A DNA stretch of 64,000 bases, from the NCBI GenBank assembly GCA_023374045.1, contig CM041777.1:478307594-478371593 (forward strand). Reading direction: 5' to 3'. The notes under the pieces were generated by a model. The model had not been told where the DNA came from, ran no database searches, and saw only the letters and a list, made by a program, of their open reading frames with translations. Origin of the DNA: Limonium bicolor (taxonomy: Eukaryota > Streptophyta > Magnoliopsida > Caryophyllales > Plumbaginaceae). The translations under genes were made by a program, and so were the position numbers. Positions 23,706-35,861 of this stretch are shown piece by piece; the stretch's first letter is position 1, and every line of letters begins with the position of its first letter.

Positions 23706-24170
23706 TGAAATACCCCGGACTTAAACATAAGGATTAAAATTAATCTAATACGTATTTAAGGGCCTAATGGTACCTAATTAATATTGGTAAGGAGAATAAA
23801 TCTAAAAAGAAATAAAGAAACGCTTTAAAAGCGGAAAACGCTAAATAAGCGTTAAATAACCATAGGAGGTATGAGACCTCGGTTAGGGTATTATATGGAT
23901 TTTGAAGGTTTAACAAGACCTAAATAATATGTGGGAACAAATCCCGAAGAAAACGGATCCTTAAACCGGATTAAAATCACTAACGAACCTTAAAGCGCGT
24001 TTTTCGAGGTAACCGAGAAAACGTGACTTTAAGCGGGTCAAATAGACTCGTAACAGTTTTGGTCAACTAAATAATCATTAATAAATATTAGTGAAGCTTT
24101 AGGACCAATAAAATCAATAAAACGAGAGATTAGTAAAAACTGTCAAAAACGGGAAGTTGTGGGGTAGAAA

Positions 24171-24178
24171 TATAAATA
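24171..24178 (+). promoter_or_regulatory. TATA box, A2 5' LTR (TATAAATA)
   Basis: Perfect TATAAATA, followed about 70 bp later by a CT-rich leader (CCCCTCACACACCC...CTCTCTC) typical of transcribed plant leaders. The A2 3' LTR has it at 34134-34141. In A1 the same site reads TGCAAATAG. Confidence 0.6.
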
Positions 24179-24239
24179 ACACAAACTTATGTGTCCAACT
24201 TTGTAAATAAAATTTTAAAAACCCATAAGGGCTGTGTGT

Positions 24240-24500
24240 GGTCCGATTTTATTCCCCTCACACACCCACTCTCTCAATCCTCTCTATGTACAAAAGACAA
24301 AAGTAATAAAACTACCCCACTCTCACATACTCTCTCTCCTACCCCTATTCTCTCCTCTCTCTCACGTGAACACCCCCCCTCACTCTCTTTTCTTTCTTCT
24401 TCTTCCCCCATGCGATTTCTATGGAGGTTTGAAGAACCACTCACAAAACTCTACTTCTCTCATCTTGAAACTCCCTCAAATCTCTTCCAAAAATTATAAA
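24240..24500 (+). promoter_or_regulatory. CT-rich presumed 5' leader in A2 LTR
   Basis: Long pyrimidine-rich stretch just downstream of the TATA box. Frames across it (24191-24617) are pyrimidine-driven and not conserved in length between the two LTRs, so I do not call them genes. Confidence 0.4.
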
Positions 24501-25920
24501 AATACCACCATTGGAATCCTCTCATCAGGAGCTACACTTCCATCTTTCCAAAAGTCGAAAAGGAGCATTTTCGTTTTTATGGGTATGTCCCATTGGGAGC
24601 TTCAAGACCACCATTAGAACCACCTCATTCTCCTTGTTCTTTTAAGGTAAAAATATTCTCAAAACTCCATTGTTTTTCTAGCCTTAAGGGCAAAACGAAT
24701 TTTAGACTAAACCCTTGTTTGGTCCCTTGTGTTCTAGCCGATTTTGGCTTTGTTGGAGGAGAGGAAACATTGTTCTTGAGCTAACCCAAACAGCTCCTAC
24801 ACCCTTGGAAGGTAAAGTAAATTCTAAACCCTAAAACCTACTTAAAACTTAATAATAGTTAGGGTTAGTTTTTAGTATATTGAAATGTGTATGTATATGG
24901 GTTTAGTAGAGTAGAATTTGTGTTTGTTGAACCGATGGAAAGAGAGGAAGGAAGAAGCAAGAAGAACAAAGAAAATCTAGAAGAAAAACAAGGTAATTAA
25001 ACTCACCCTTGTGTAGTCTTGTATATGTATGTGTAACAGATTTTAGAAGTTTGAAATGAGTAATGGAAATGGTATTGTGTAGTAATGTATTGCGCAGGAG
25101 AATCTAAGTGCTCAAAAACCGTTGAAAGACACGTAAAATGTATTGAAACTTAGTTGGGTATTGGGTTGTTGAGTGCATGAATTTTTAGTAGTGTTTTAGT
25201 ATTGGTATTTGTGTATGGGAGCTTGTATATTGATGTTGCGTATGAACAGGTGAGATGATGTTAATGTGTGAGGAAACATTGTGGTGAGAGTGTATAAAAT
25301 ATAGGGGAGACGATGGCAAAAATTACCTAGAATTATAACACTTAGTGAACTAGAAACTAGGTGGCTAATAGATGTTGTAACAGATTTTGATAGAGAAAGA
25401 TAAAGAAGTAGATTGGGAGAGATAGACAATGTATTGTGATGTACTCGGAACTCTAGAGACGACATTAGAAGAGGTGGTTAGAGAAGGGGAGAGTAAGTGT
25501 CAAAATCTGTAGCAAAGGGGTATTAGATTGCATTGCAGAACTAAGAAGAAATAGTGTGCAAGGTTTGGTGAGATGAATGTTGGACTTGGGTATAGATGGT
25601 ACAATTGCTTGGAAATGAATTGGCTTGGTAAGAGGAGGTATTTGGGATGCTAGGAGTGACATTGGTAGAGGAGGCATTGGATGTTAGAAGTGGGAACAAA
25701 AATCTGTAGCATTGATGGATGCAAACTGTTGTAAGTGTGGAAGGGAAGTGATGAAATTGTGTAAGTGGGTTGATGGATTTAGTAAAGAATTTTGCGGACG
25801 AACTAAGGCAGTTTGAGGGGCCTAGGTAGTGTTTAAACATGTAAGATTACATGTAAGAAGATTGGAGAAACAATGGATAAAGTATGGGACTGAAAACAGA
25901 AGTAAAAATGCAAATACTGG

Positions 25921-26322
25921 GCCCGACCGAACTTGCGATCGGACTTGCAAGTTCGGTCGAGCCCAGATTTACAAAGACGGGAAAGCTTCTGGAATCGACC
26001 GGACTTGCGACCGGACTTGCAAGTTCGGTCGGACCAGAAAAATTCTCCCGTCTGTAACCTACTGGAATCGACCGGACTTGCAACTGGACATGCAAGTTCG
26101 GTCGGCCAGAAAAATTTCCGTCGAGCAAGCTACTGGAATGGACCGACCTTGCGACCGGAGTTGCAAGGTCGGTCGGGCTAAAATTTTTCCGTTAAGTAAC
26201 TTACTGGAATGGGCCGACCTTGGGACCGGACTTGCAAGGTCGGTCGGCCCTGGAATTTTCACCCGATGTAACCTACTGACTCGGACCGAACTTTTTAAGG
26301 TCGGTCGCAAGTTCGGTCGGGT
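25921..26322 (+). repeat. family A palindromic array, A2 5' LTR (6 units)
   Basis: Unit starts at 25925, 25997, 26070, 26141, 26212 and 26284 (spacing 71-73 bp). A full unit has arm GACCGAACTTGC, a second GACCGGACTTGC, then GCAAGTTCGGTC. The last two form a 22-bp near-perfect palindrome, and the first can pair with the third instead. Confidence 0.85.
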
Positions 26323-26620
26323 CAAAACTTACAAAAAAAAAAAACTATAAGACTATGGTTAGTATATGTATGTATGTATATGTATACCCACCTATACATA
26401 CGTGCATATATGTGTAAGTAAACCATTGTTAAGTAATTAAAAGTAAGTAAATAAAATGTAAGTATAGGAATGTGAAGACCTAGTAAGTATGAGTTAGGAA
26501 GCGTAAGGGTAACCAAATTAAGTTAATGATAGTTAGATTAATTATTCGGTTGTATGTATATCATAGGATTTGAATTGTGAATACCGGAGGAACGTTGGGA
26601 TACAAGTACAACGGTGAAAG

Positions 26621-27553
26621 GTATGATCTCTTCATGCCCTGTATCCTAATCTGGTTACCCCGATTTGTGTGCTTATTTGACCACCTAAATAAGATAAATG
26701 CATGAATCGGACTATATTGCACTTACCTGTGCTTGACTTATGTTGTGCTTGATATTTATTGTCTTGAGCACTAGTTGGTATAATTCATGAAATATATGAA
26801 TGATGATGAAGTGTATCATATTTGTAGTGTACTTGTATATTGTAATGTATTTGTATGTAAGTGTATATGGGTATTGTATTATTGTGGCTTGAATGTTGAC
26901 TTCTGCTAATTCCTAACTACCTAACTCCTAACTTAAGTGAGTAAACCGGAATGAGTAGAAGTCCGATATAGCTTCGGCCACGCGTGAGGATGCGGAGTCA
27001 CAAGAGGTTGGCTGCAAATCCTGACTCTTAAACTGGTCCGCGGCCCAAATCCCTTAAATGGGTAGCATCCCGGATTGGTGAGTCAAGTAAATCCCGGAGG
27101 TGGGACGGAGTAGTCCCCAGGGCCGGAGGTCCCGACGACTTAACTTGAGTAAGAGTAAGAGTAAGTAAGTATGGATCCGTAAGTATGTATGAGTATGTAT
27201 GCGTATGTATGAAGTAACGAGTAAAAGAGTAATCTCCACCCGATTAACCCGGGTGGACCAATGAAGCTAACAATATTGTATATTGTGCATGAGATGTGTA
27301 TGTGTAATTCGGAAAGAGGTAAGTATGTATTGGTTGGTTTATATTGTATTCCTTGTATGAAATGAATTGTATGTATGTACGTTGTGTGAGTATTATTGTA
27401 TCGTGTATAAGAGCATGTATGCATGTATGTTTGTATGAAAACGAACCGCATGTATTCGACCAAGGTCGGCGTACCCTCACTAGTACGCGGGGTATGCGGT
27501 TATCATGCTCGGCGAAAGCTGACCCCTTCGGGGGACATTTTTTTAGTGTGCAG
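26621..27553 (+). other. candidate intron within A2 5' LTR
   Basis: Donor-like AAAG/GTATGATC at 26621. Acceptor-like TTTTTTTAGTGTGCAG/GTACC ends at 27553 after a T-run. Equivalent donor and acceptor pairs sit in families B (7575/13680) and C (38232/38831). Splicing is inferred from motifs only. Confidence 0.35.
27523..27544 (+). other. CCCC-TTCG-GGGG hairpin followed by T7
   Basis: A four-pair GC stem closed by a TTCG loop, then GACA-like linker and seven Ts. The stem is kept with a different loop in A1 (CCCCTAGGGGG) and B (CCCCTCAGGGG). Confidence 0.5.
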
Positions 27554-27865
27554 GTACCCGAAGCGAATATGGTCAAGGAAGAGACCGGAGGCACACCCTT
27601 GTACTTAGAAGTAAGTAGTAGTTGTGAGAAAATGGGTAGATGTAGACTCCTAGAGAGTATGTATGAACTTGGAGGTGACATTATAAATGTATAAGGATCC
27701 TAGTAGACTCGGTGGGTGAGTATATTGTATGTATGGATTGAAGAGGAGTAAGTACTGAATGGAGTATTGTTGTAATTGATTGATGAATGGAGTATGTATT
27801 CTAGATGCGTAGTACTCGGGATTCCGGTCCATCAGACCGATGCTGTATGTAGAGGTAGTAGCCTT

Positions 27866-27887
27866 GTTAGTCACGTGGGTGACTAAC
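27866..27887 (+). other. LTR-end hairpin, A2 5' LTR
   Basis: Perfect 9-bp arms GTTAGTCAC and GTGACTAAC around GTGG, 102 bp before the LTR end. It includes a CACGTG G-box core. TTCCGCTGC follows at 27920-27928. The 3' LTR copy is at 44772-44793. Confidence 0.65.
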
Positions 27888-28000
27888 GGCATTGTATCAC
27901 CCATTGTATGTAAGTATATTTCCGCTGCGTGTATCTGATATGTATGGAGATTGGATGGTAAGCGCTGTACTAATGGTAGGGGTGTTACAAATGATCTCGG

Positions 28001-28025
28001 TATCAGAGCGAAGTGTCGCTCTGAT
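28001..28025 (+). other. A2 primer binding site inside a perfect hairpin
   Basis: TATCAGAGC matches the 3' end complement of initiator-Met tRNA. ATCAGAGCGA (28002-28011) pairs perfectly with TCGCTCTGAT (28016-28025) around AGTG. The first bases of the usual TGGTATCAGAGC are CGG here, eleven bases after the LTR instead of two or three. Confidence 0.65.
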
Positions 28026-31000
28026 GACTGGAAATACCGAGTTTAGGAAATACCGAGTTAGGAATTAGAAGCTTAGGGCTAAAGGCTAAGTGTTAGCATT
28101 AGAGATATGCTAGTTAGGAACTGCCGGTGAGTACCGGATACCTACAATACCAGTCCCGCCCGCCGCAAACCCCACTGTATAAATTGGGAAAGGACGCCAG
28201 AGAGAAGAAAAGTCTTCTCATACTCGGGGAAACCCGATCTGGCAGTTGTGAAGCAATCACACGGTAAACAAGAAACGACATATGATAGATTCCAAGAACT
28301 GGAAGTCCCAGGGATGGATCCCGGTTGAACCACAACACCGCACGTAATAGCGGTAGGATGAACACTCCAACCACGAGGAGGCTACAACTTACAACAGCAT
28401 GGGGCGACGTGCTTAGCAGTCGCGACACCTAGCTAGTAAACCAAGAGCAGGAAAGAAGCACTCACCGTGCAACGGAATGGAAAAGGGAGCAGTAACGGAA
28501 CCCGAGACACAAGTCTACGGAATGGTGATACTTGAATAATGCCACCAACGGTATGCTAGCCGACTAAGGACATAGTCGGAAGCGGTTAACTCCAAAACTA
28601 TAATACCATTAAGGTTGCAGTACCTGGCCAATATAGCTCAGACAACTACAAGAACAACCATGAGATATAATCCAATAGGACTACAAGAGTAGTGCCTAAA
28701 AGAGGAAGGCTCAGTAACCACCACAAATGTGTGGGAACGAGCCACAAGGAACGACACTAAACCAAATAGAACGGGAACCTCCAAGGAGTGGAGGAGTACC
28801 CAGATCTACGACAGCCATGTCTAGACCACCAAGAAGCTACCTAAAGGAGCGAGTATACCAATTATAGATCAATAAGATCGAGGGAAGCGTCAACAAGACT
28901 AACAAACACAAATGGAAACCATACCGTGATCGGTATAGGATTACTCAAAAACCGCCAATACCACGCACTTGCTACGGCAAGTGCAGTAAGGACATGAACA
29001 TGTAAAGGAACACTCACACGTCACAAGTACATAGTAATGTACGGTGACCGTAATGAAACGACCACAGGATCACACATCCTAACAACCGGACGTATGAAAC
29101 CTTGGGAAGGCTTAACGGCCGACTACTGTACTTACCAGTCAGCGAGAAGCTAGACTTGGTCAAGACCTCAAACATGGCTATGCCATGAGAGATTTCTTTT
29201 AACACCGAACCATATTTTAAAACCCAAAATTTTCTTTCAAAACCATAAACCTTCTTTTAAAACCTTGGATTTTAAAACCAGACCAACAGCATTACGGTGA
29301 GTATCAAAGAATGATACAAGAGGAGTTGACAATAGAATACTTCACCTGGGCGTGTGGCGAACACTACGAGTGTACCCGTTACGGGATGTAGGACAACCGC
29401 ACTCCGAAGGAGCTTGCGGGCCTGACATATAGTTGGGTAAGTGGTAACGTATCAATATGGTACCCCACGTATGTATACATGTAGTGTGCGAAGCACGGGA
29501 AGTAGTCAATTCCGTTCTACGGACCATCAGTAAGTTCAAACAGAACAGCTGGACACCTCAGACGATCAAGTGCAAAGGAACTCAGAGAATTCATCTGAAA
29601 GTAAGGAATAAGAATTAGAAAGTGCAAAGAGCACGGACTAGTCAGTATAGACATTGGACATGTGTCAATGACATCAAGCAACCACATGATAGCTGGAAGG
29701 TATACCCAGCCTAAACACAGTAAGGCAGTTGCCTAAACGTGAACACCACAATGCTCGACAAACGGGACAGAACTCCCAAGAGCAATCACACGATTACCAT
29801 AAAGAAAATCCATCATTGAAGAGAATATTAAGCCTGGTCTCAAGCGCTAGGAGCAAGTATGAACGGTCTACCCAACGACGGGAGACGTTATAAACCTAAA
29901 GGGAATAGCTTAACACGATACCATAAGACGGTATATAGGACAACACATGTTATAAACATTAGCCGGATGTAACGGCATAACTACCAACACCCAGGAGCGA
30001 TCCTTGAAGGGTGTCTGCGTTAACAACAGTGAACAAGCATAATGATAGGAGCACGGGAGCTAGAACGAACATGCGCTTAGGACACCGAAGGGCTTTCACT
30101 TAACAGGAAATACCCTAAGGTACTGAGAGACACCTATTAATACCATTTCGCCTAAAAGGTCCCCTATGAACGGAAGTGTGATGTCACGACTTACCATGGA
30201 GCCCAGCGATACCTCCAACCTATGGGGTACACAAAGAGTGGAAACAGATATAAGCAGCTTGCAAAGAGCATAGCTCGCAGCAATACGGCTTAAAAGCCAT
30301 CAACCAACTATGTTATGTAAACCTTAAACGGTTGTAAAACCCACACCATTACTAACAAGACTTGTAAGAAATATTGCCTCATATGACAAGAAATCAACAA
30401 CTGGACCATAAATTCAAACCCAACATCCTGAGTGGCTTGGAGTAATGGCCAACTCAATGTCACTGTCACTAGGGCATCAGCCTAGTATGCAGTTGACAGA
30501 GTTCTTAATTACCGTCATGCCTTCTGTAGCAATGGTAGCACAGAGGCATAAGAGTCATGATAATGCCAACATTGGCCTAGTCCACACTTGGACACTACGA
30601 GAAACCCAAGGGAAGGAACCCTCGTTAACCAAAGACCACCAATGCAGTGATGATGTGAACCTTAGAAAAGGCTTCCATCTACTATAACAATAAAACTACA
30701 CAATAGACATTGCCAAGGGGCGATGAAATAAGGAAATGGGATTTCCAAACCATTACGACTTAAGGAGTAAGCATACTATATATACACCCAAACGTGTGGT
30801 GGACCATTGTGTAAACACCAACATAGCAAACCTTGTCATTAGACCTATGAGTGGAGACAAACCCCTAACAAGAACTTTCATTATCAATGACAGAGTACTC
30901 TTCAATTGGAAAACGGGACCAGAAAACCCTCGAAGCTTCATGGGATGTCCCGATGATGTACATACAAGAATAAAAATCGCACAGCTAGAGCCTAAACCAA

Positions 31001-33654
31001 TGCTCAGCTTTGGGAGGACAGTAATTGTTAAAACAATCAATGTGAGTGCACATTGCACACCATGAATGACCAACGCTCAAGTGAGCTTGTAAACCGGTAA
31101 ATTGCTTTATCCTTGGTCAACCAAGATACTTGGTAAATTGTATCACAAATGATGATAGAATGTGAGGTAAGTTAACCTACACATAAAACCTAAGTGGAAT
31201 AAGACATCTCCACATTGGGAAGATAATAAGATTGCCATATGCTACGACAACCGTCATACACACAAACACAGGGAACTCCTAGTGTATTTACACTATAAGG
31301 AAATGGTGCCAATGACAATGTCACTAAGTAAAGAGGAACTACCACGGTAACAGAAACAGTAAAAGTAATGTTGTACAATGAGTAAGAATACGGTGCGCAA
31401 TAAGCGACCGCTATGAGGAAGTAGTTAAGCAATAACACGGAGTATAAGTATGAGATGACACATAGAAATATTCTTTCCTATCACATAAGTGACTTATTGT
31501 CAAGCGTTTACGCCTCTGCACTCTGTATGACTGAGTGTTTTGGCATTGCACTTGTTCAGCTAATGATCTAATGAGATGGTTAGGGATATGGAGAATGTAA
31601 ACCGTAGTAAATCCTTCCTTTCACCACAAACACGGCATAAGCCAGTTAAGCAAGCTTAGCAACAAACCGTGCGGCCTAAGGCCAAAGAAGCATGAAGAGT
31701 GTAACACACACTAACAGTCACAGATGTGAATTCCAATGGAATAAAAAGCGAAAGGAGACTTAAGAAAGTCACTAGGACCGACGCATATCAATGCAAGGTC
31801 ATACAAGTAAAGAACACTTGTACTGAACCAGGAGAACTGGCATAAGTCAGAAGCTATTGACAACAGAGGAAGTACTACAACTAAGTAGTGACTTAACCTC
31901 GCCCGACAATAAGTCGGAGGAACTTAACGAATAATCGTGGAAGGACGAATAGCATGTGCAGTAGATTACCAGAGAGCTGGTTATAAATCTTAACTCGTTG
32001 AGTTCAAACACGGTAAAATAATACCGCAGTTGTTTAGTAAACCTTATTCCTATAATAGACGGATGAGAAGGTGATGTATAGCACATTAATGATAACACGA
32101 AGGGTAAGTAACCCAAGCTATCAGGGTCGCGCAGCAGAAGCTAGTGGGCCCTAGCTAGGAGACAATATACCTAGTGAGTATAATACAATGGCTATTAATG
32201 CCTTGAAGCCTAATAGGCTAGAACCGAATTAATGATGAGTTAAATAAACTCATATAGGAACTCTTGGTGCAAAGACTAAACCATTGGTATGGTTAAGACC
32301 CTTTGACCAGAGCACATTATATAGTATACGTAGTGAAGCTAAACGCTCCAGTTTGCCCAAACTGATTAAACCAATGTTTAATAATAGTAAACATATGGTA
32401 GATTACGTGGGCGTAATCCCTTTAATTTTAAGGGGGGGTAGAGCGAAAACCGCTTAATGTAAGTTTTGTGAATAAAACACATAAACCATAATGTGCATAG
32501 CACAAATGAGAACCAAATTGATGATTGACACTATGTTAAACAAACATAAGTACTCATTCACACTGTAATTATGGTAATTAGGCATTAGACATGCAAATAC
32601 CATAGGAGGAGTATACCCATCTTGTAACACCAATGTAAGAGTATTAGTAAAAGAAAAGTAATGAGTAGTGGACGGAGCTCCACAAGTATGGTAACCTTTG
32701 AAGAAGTAGTACGAAATGAATGAGGATAGTAGATGAATGAAGTTTATGAGTAGTGGAATCGTAAGTAAAATATTGGAAACAATTGAAGACAACTAAATCT
32801 TATAAAGGTAGTATTCCTTAGTTAGAATATAGGAGATGATGGTGAGTAATGGATGGAAGTAGTGAAGGTTAATGAAATGAGCATTAGGATTGAACCATGG
32901 AGTAAAGCATTTGGGAAGTAGAGTGAGGATGATTGATGGACTGATTCCATCCTTTGGAGATGTATGAATTCGTAATTACGACTAGAAAGAGTAAAAAGAT
33001 AGAAAACGAAAACAATTAAATTATTTGTTTGATTGAATCTGATGTGGGAAGTCGAATTTGATCCTGATCAGATCAAGGGAAACCGAACACAAATTGGGGT
33101 GGAAAGATAGTTCGACACTGATGCTGATCACATCAGGGTCGAATGATTCTGAAGCTCCCCTCAAGTGGTCACAAGAATCACACATAGGATAGAAGTAATG
33201 AACATAAATTGGAATCTGGAGTTGTATGTTTCAGAAGGATTTTTATGTAGCTGTGGGGAAGGATTTTCCTTAGACTGGGGACTAAGCATTCGTTGGAAGC
33301 TGGTACGGGAGAAGATAGTAGTATATTACGTTGTATTATTCCAAGGGCAGTGGGACATAGAGGAGCCCGTGTCTAGAGGACCTGGGCGCCTGCGGGATTG
33401 GAATGTGTTATTGCATCGCTTTGGGGATAGCCTTGCATTGTATGTATGTATAAATTTGGTAATGAGGAACCGGTCGGTGGTAGTAGTGCGGATCAGAGTA
33501 ATTATTGTACATGGTATGGTATGGAAAGGAGAAACTTGAGTAACTGATTTGGGATTAGTAAGGAGAAAGAACATATGGCTTTGGCATTGGACACGTAAGA
33601 ATGAGTAAGCATTGTAAACCCAGAACCTCGAACAACTTTGAGGACAAAGTTCCT
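28026..33654 (+). mobile_element. A2 internal region, non-coding
   Basis: Stops occur in all six frames; no Gag zinc knuckle, DSG protease, YxDD or integrase motif was seen on either strand. A homologous stretch exists in A1, so the core is conserved at family level despite not coding. Frames at 28114-28428 (minus) and 30445-31065 (plus) lack recognisable domains. Confidence 0.7.
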
Positions 33655-33667
33655 AAGGGGGGTAGAT
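33655..33667 (+). other. A2 polypurine tract
   Basis: TTTGAGGACAAAGTTCCTAAGGGGGGTAGAT directly precedes the 3' LTR; the purine core is AAGGGGGG. The GAGGACAAAGTT context is common just before the 3' LTR in plant Ty3/gypsy elements. Confidence 0.8.
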
Positions 33668-34133
33668 TGAAATACCCGGACTTAAACATAAGGATTAAAA
33701 TTAATCTAATACGTATTTAAGGGCCTAATGGTACCTAATTAATATTGGTAAGGAGAATAAATCTAAAAAGAAATAAAAAGAACGCGTTAAAAGCGGGAAA
33801 CGCTAAATAAGCGTTAAATAACCATAGAAGGTATGAAACCTCGGTTAGGGTATTATATGGATTTTGAAGGTTTACAAGACCTAAATAATATGGGAACAAA
33901 TCCCGAAGAAAAACAGATCCTTAAACCGGATTAAAATCACTAACGAACCTAAAGCGCGTTTTCGAGGTCGGTAACGAGAAAACATGACTTTAAGCGGGTC
34001 AAATAGACTCGTAACAGTTTTGGTCAAACTAAATAATCATTAATAAATATTAGTGAAGCTTTAGGACCATAAAATCAATTAAAACGAGAGATTAGTAAAA
34101 ACTGTCAAAAACGGGAAGTGTGGGTAGATAGAA

Positions 34134-34141
34134 TATAAATA
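34134..34141 (+). promoter_or_regulatory. TATA box, A2 3' LTR (TATAAATA)
   Basis: Copy of the 5' LTR promoter; as a 3' LTR it could drive transcription into element C. Confidence 0.5.
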
Positions 34142-35861
34142 ACACAAACTATGTGTCCAACTTTGTAAATAAAATTTTAAAAACCCAAAGGGCTGTGTGT
34201 GGTCGTTTATTCCCCTCACAACCCACTCTCTCAATCCTCTCTATGTACAAAAGACAAAAGTAATAAAACTACCCACTCTAACATACTCTATCTACCTATT
34301 CTCTCCTCTCTCTCACGTGAAACACCCTCCCTCACTCTCTTTCTTTCTTCTTCTTCCCCATGCGATTTCTATGGAGGTTTGAAGAACCACTCAAAAACTA
34401 CTCTCTCATCTTGAAACTCCCTCAAATCTCTTCAAAAATTATAAAAATACCCCATTGGAATCCTCTCATCAGGAGCTACACTTCCATCTTTCCAAAAGTC
34501 GAAAAGGAGCATTTTCGTTTTTATGGGTATGTCCCATTGGGAGCTTCACTACCACCATTAGAACCACCTCATTCTCCTTGTTCTTTTAAGGTAAAAATAT
34601 TCTCAAAACTCCATTGTTTTTCTAGCCTTAAGGGCAAAACGAATTTTAGACTAAACCCTTGTTTGGTCCCTTGTGTTCTAGCCGATTTTGGCTTTGTTGG
34701 AGGAGAGGAAACATTGTTCTTGAGCTAACCCAAACAGCTCCTACACCCTTGGAAGGTAAAGTAAATTCTAAACCCTAAAACCTACTTAAAACTTAATAAT
34801 AGTTAGGGTTAGTTTTTAGTATATTGAAATGTGTATGTATATGGGTTGTAGAGTAGAGAATTTGTGTTTGTTGAACCGATGGAGAAAGAGAGGAAGGAAG
34901 AAGCAAGAAGAACAAAGAAAATCTAGAAGAAAAACAAGGTAATTAAACTCACCCTTGTGTAGTCTTGTATATGTATGTGTAACAGATTTTAGAAGTTTGA
35001 AATGAGTAATGGAAATGGTATTGTGTAGTAATGTATTGCGCAGGAGAATCTAAGTGCTCAAAAACCGTTGAAAGACACGTAAAATGTATTGAAACTTAGT
35101 TGGGTATTGGGTTGTTGAGTGCAGGAATTTTTAGTAGTGTTTTAGTATTGGTATTTGTGTATGGGAGCTTGTATATTGATGTTGCGTATGAACAGGTGAG
35201 ATGATGTTAATGTGTGAGGAAACATTGTGGTGAGAGTGTATAAAATATAGGGGAGACGATGGCAAAATTTGCTAGGATTATAACACTTAGTGAACTAGAA
35301 ACTAGGTGGCTAATAGATGTTGTAACAGATTTTGATAGAGAAAGATAAAGAAGTAGATTGGGAGAGATAGACAATGTATTGTGATGTACTCGGAACTCTA
35401 GAGACGACATTAGAAGAGGTGGTTAGAGAAGGGGAGAGTAAGTGTCAAAATCTGTAGCAAAGGGGTATTAGATTGCATTGTAGAACTAAGAAGAAATAGT
35501 GTGCAAGGTTTGGTGAGATGAATGTTGGACTTGGGTATAGATGGTACAATTGCTTGGAAATGAATTGGCTTGGTAAGAGGAGGTATTTGGGATGCTAGGA
35601 GTGACATTGGTAGAGGAGCATTGGATGTTAGAAGTGGGAACAAAAATCTGTAGCATTGATGGATGCAAACTGTTGTAAGTGTGGAAGGGAAGTGATGAAA
35701 TTGTGTAAGTGGATTGATGGATTTAGTAAAGAATTTTGTGGATGAACTAAGGCAGTTTGAGGGGCCTAGGTAGTGTTTAAACATGTAGATTACATGTAAG
35801 AAGATTGGAGAAACAATGGATAAAGTGGAATGAAAACAGAATAAAATGCAAATACTGGCCC

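Larger units (their letters stand above)
23706..27989 (+). repeat. A2 5' LTR
   Basis: 4,284 bp. Order of landmarks: TATA box (+465), CT-rich leader (24240-24420), AAG/GTAA donor-like sites, palindromic array (+2.2 kb), candidate intron (26621-27553), end hairpin, TTCCGCTGC, GGGGTGTTACA. Confidence 0.9.

Noticed and set aside
25829..26350. Long open frames over the palindromic arrays (also 16174-16654, 35790-36173, 47544-48141, 6969-7322)
   Set aside because: Low-complexity translations (CKSGRKFGP, RPDLQVRS and similar) of a repeated palindrome in several frames and both strands; not proteins.
27871..27876. G-box (CACGTG) as a stress-responsive promoter element
   Set aside because: It is formed by the stem and loop of a hairpin far downstream of the TATA box, and family C keeps the hairpin without it.
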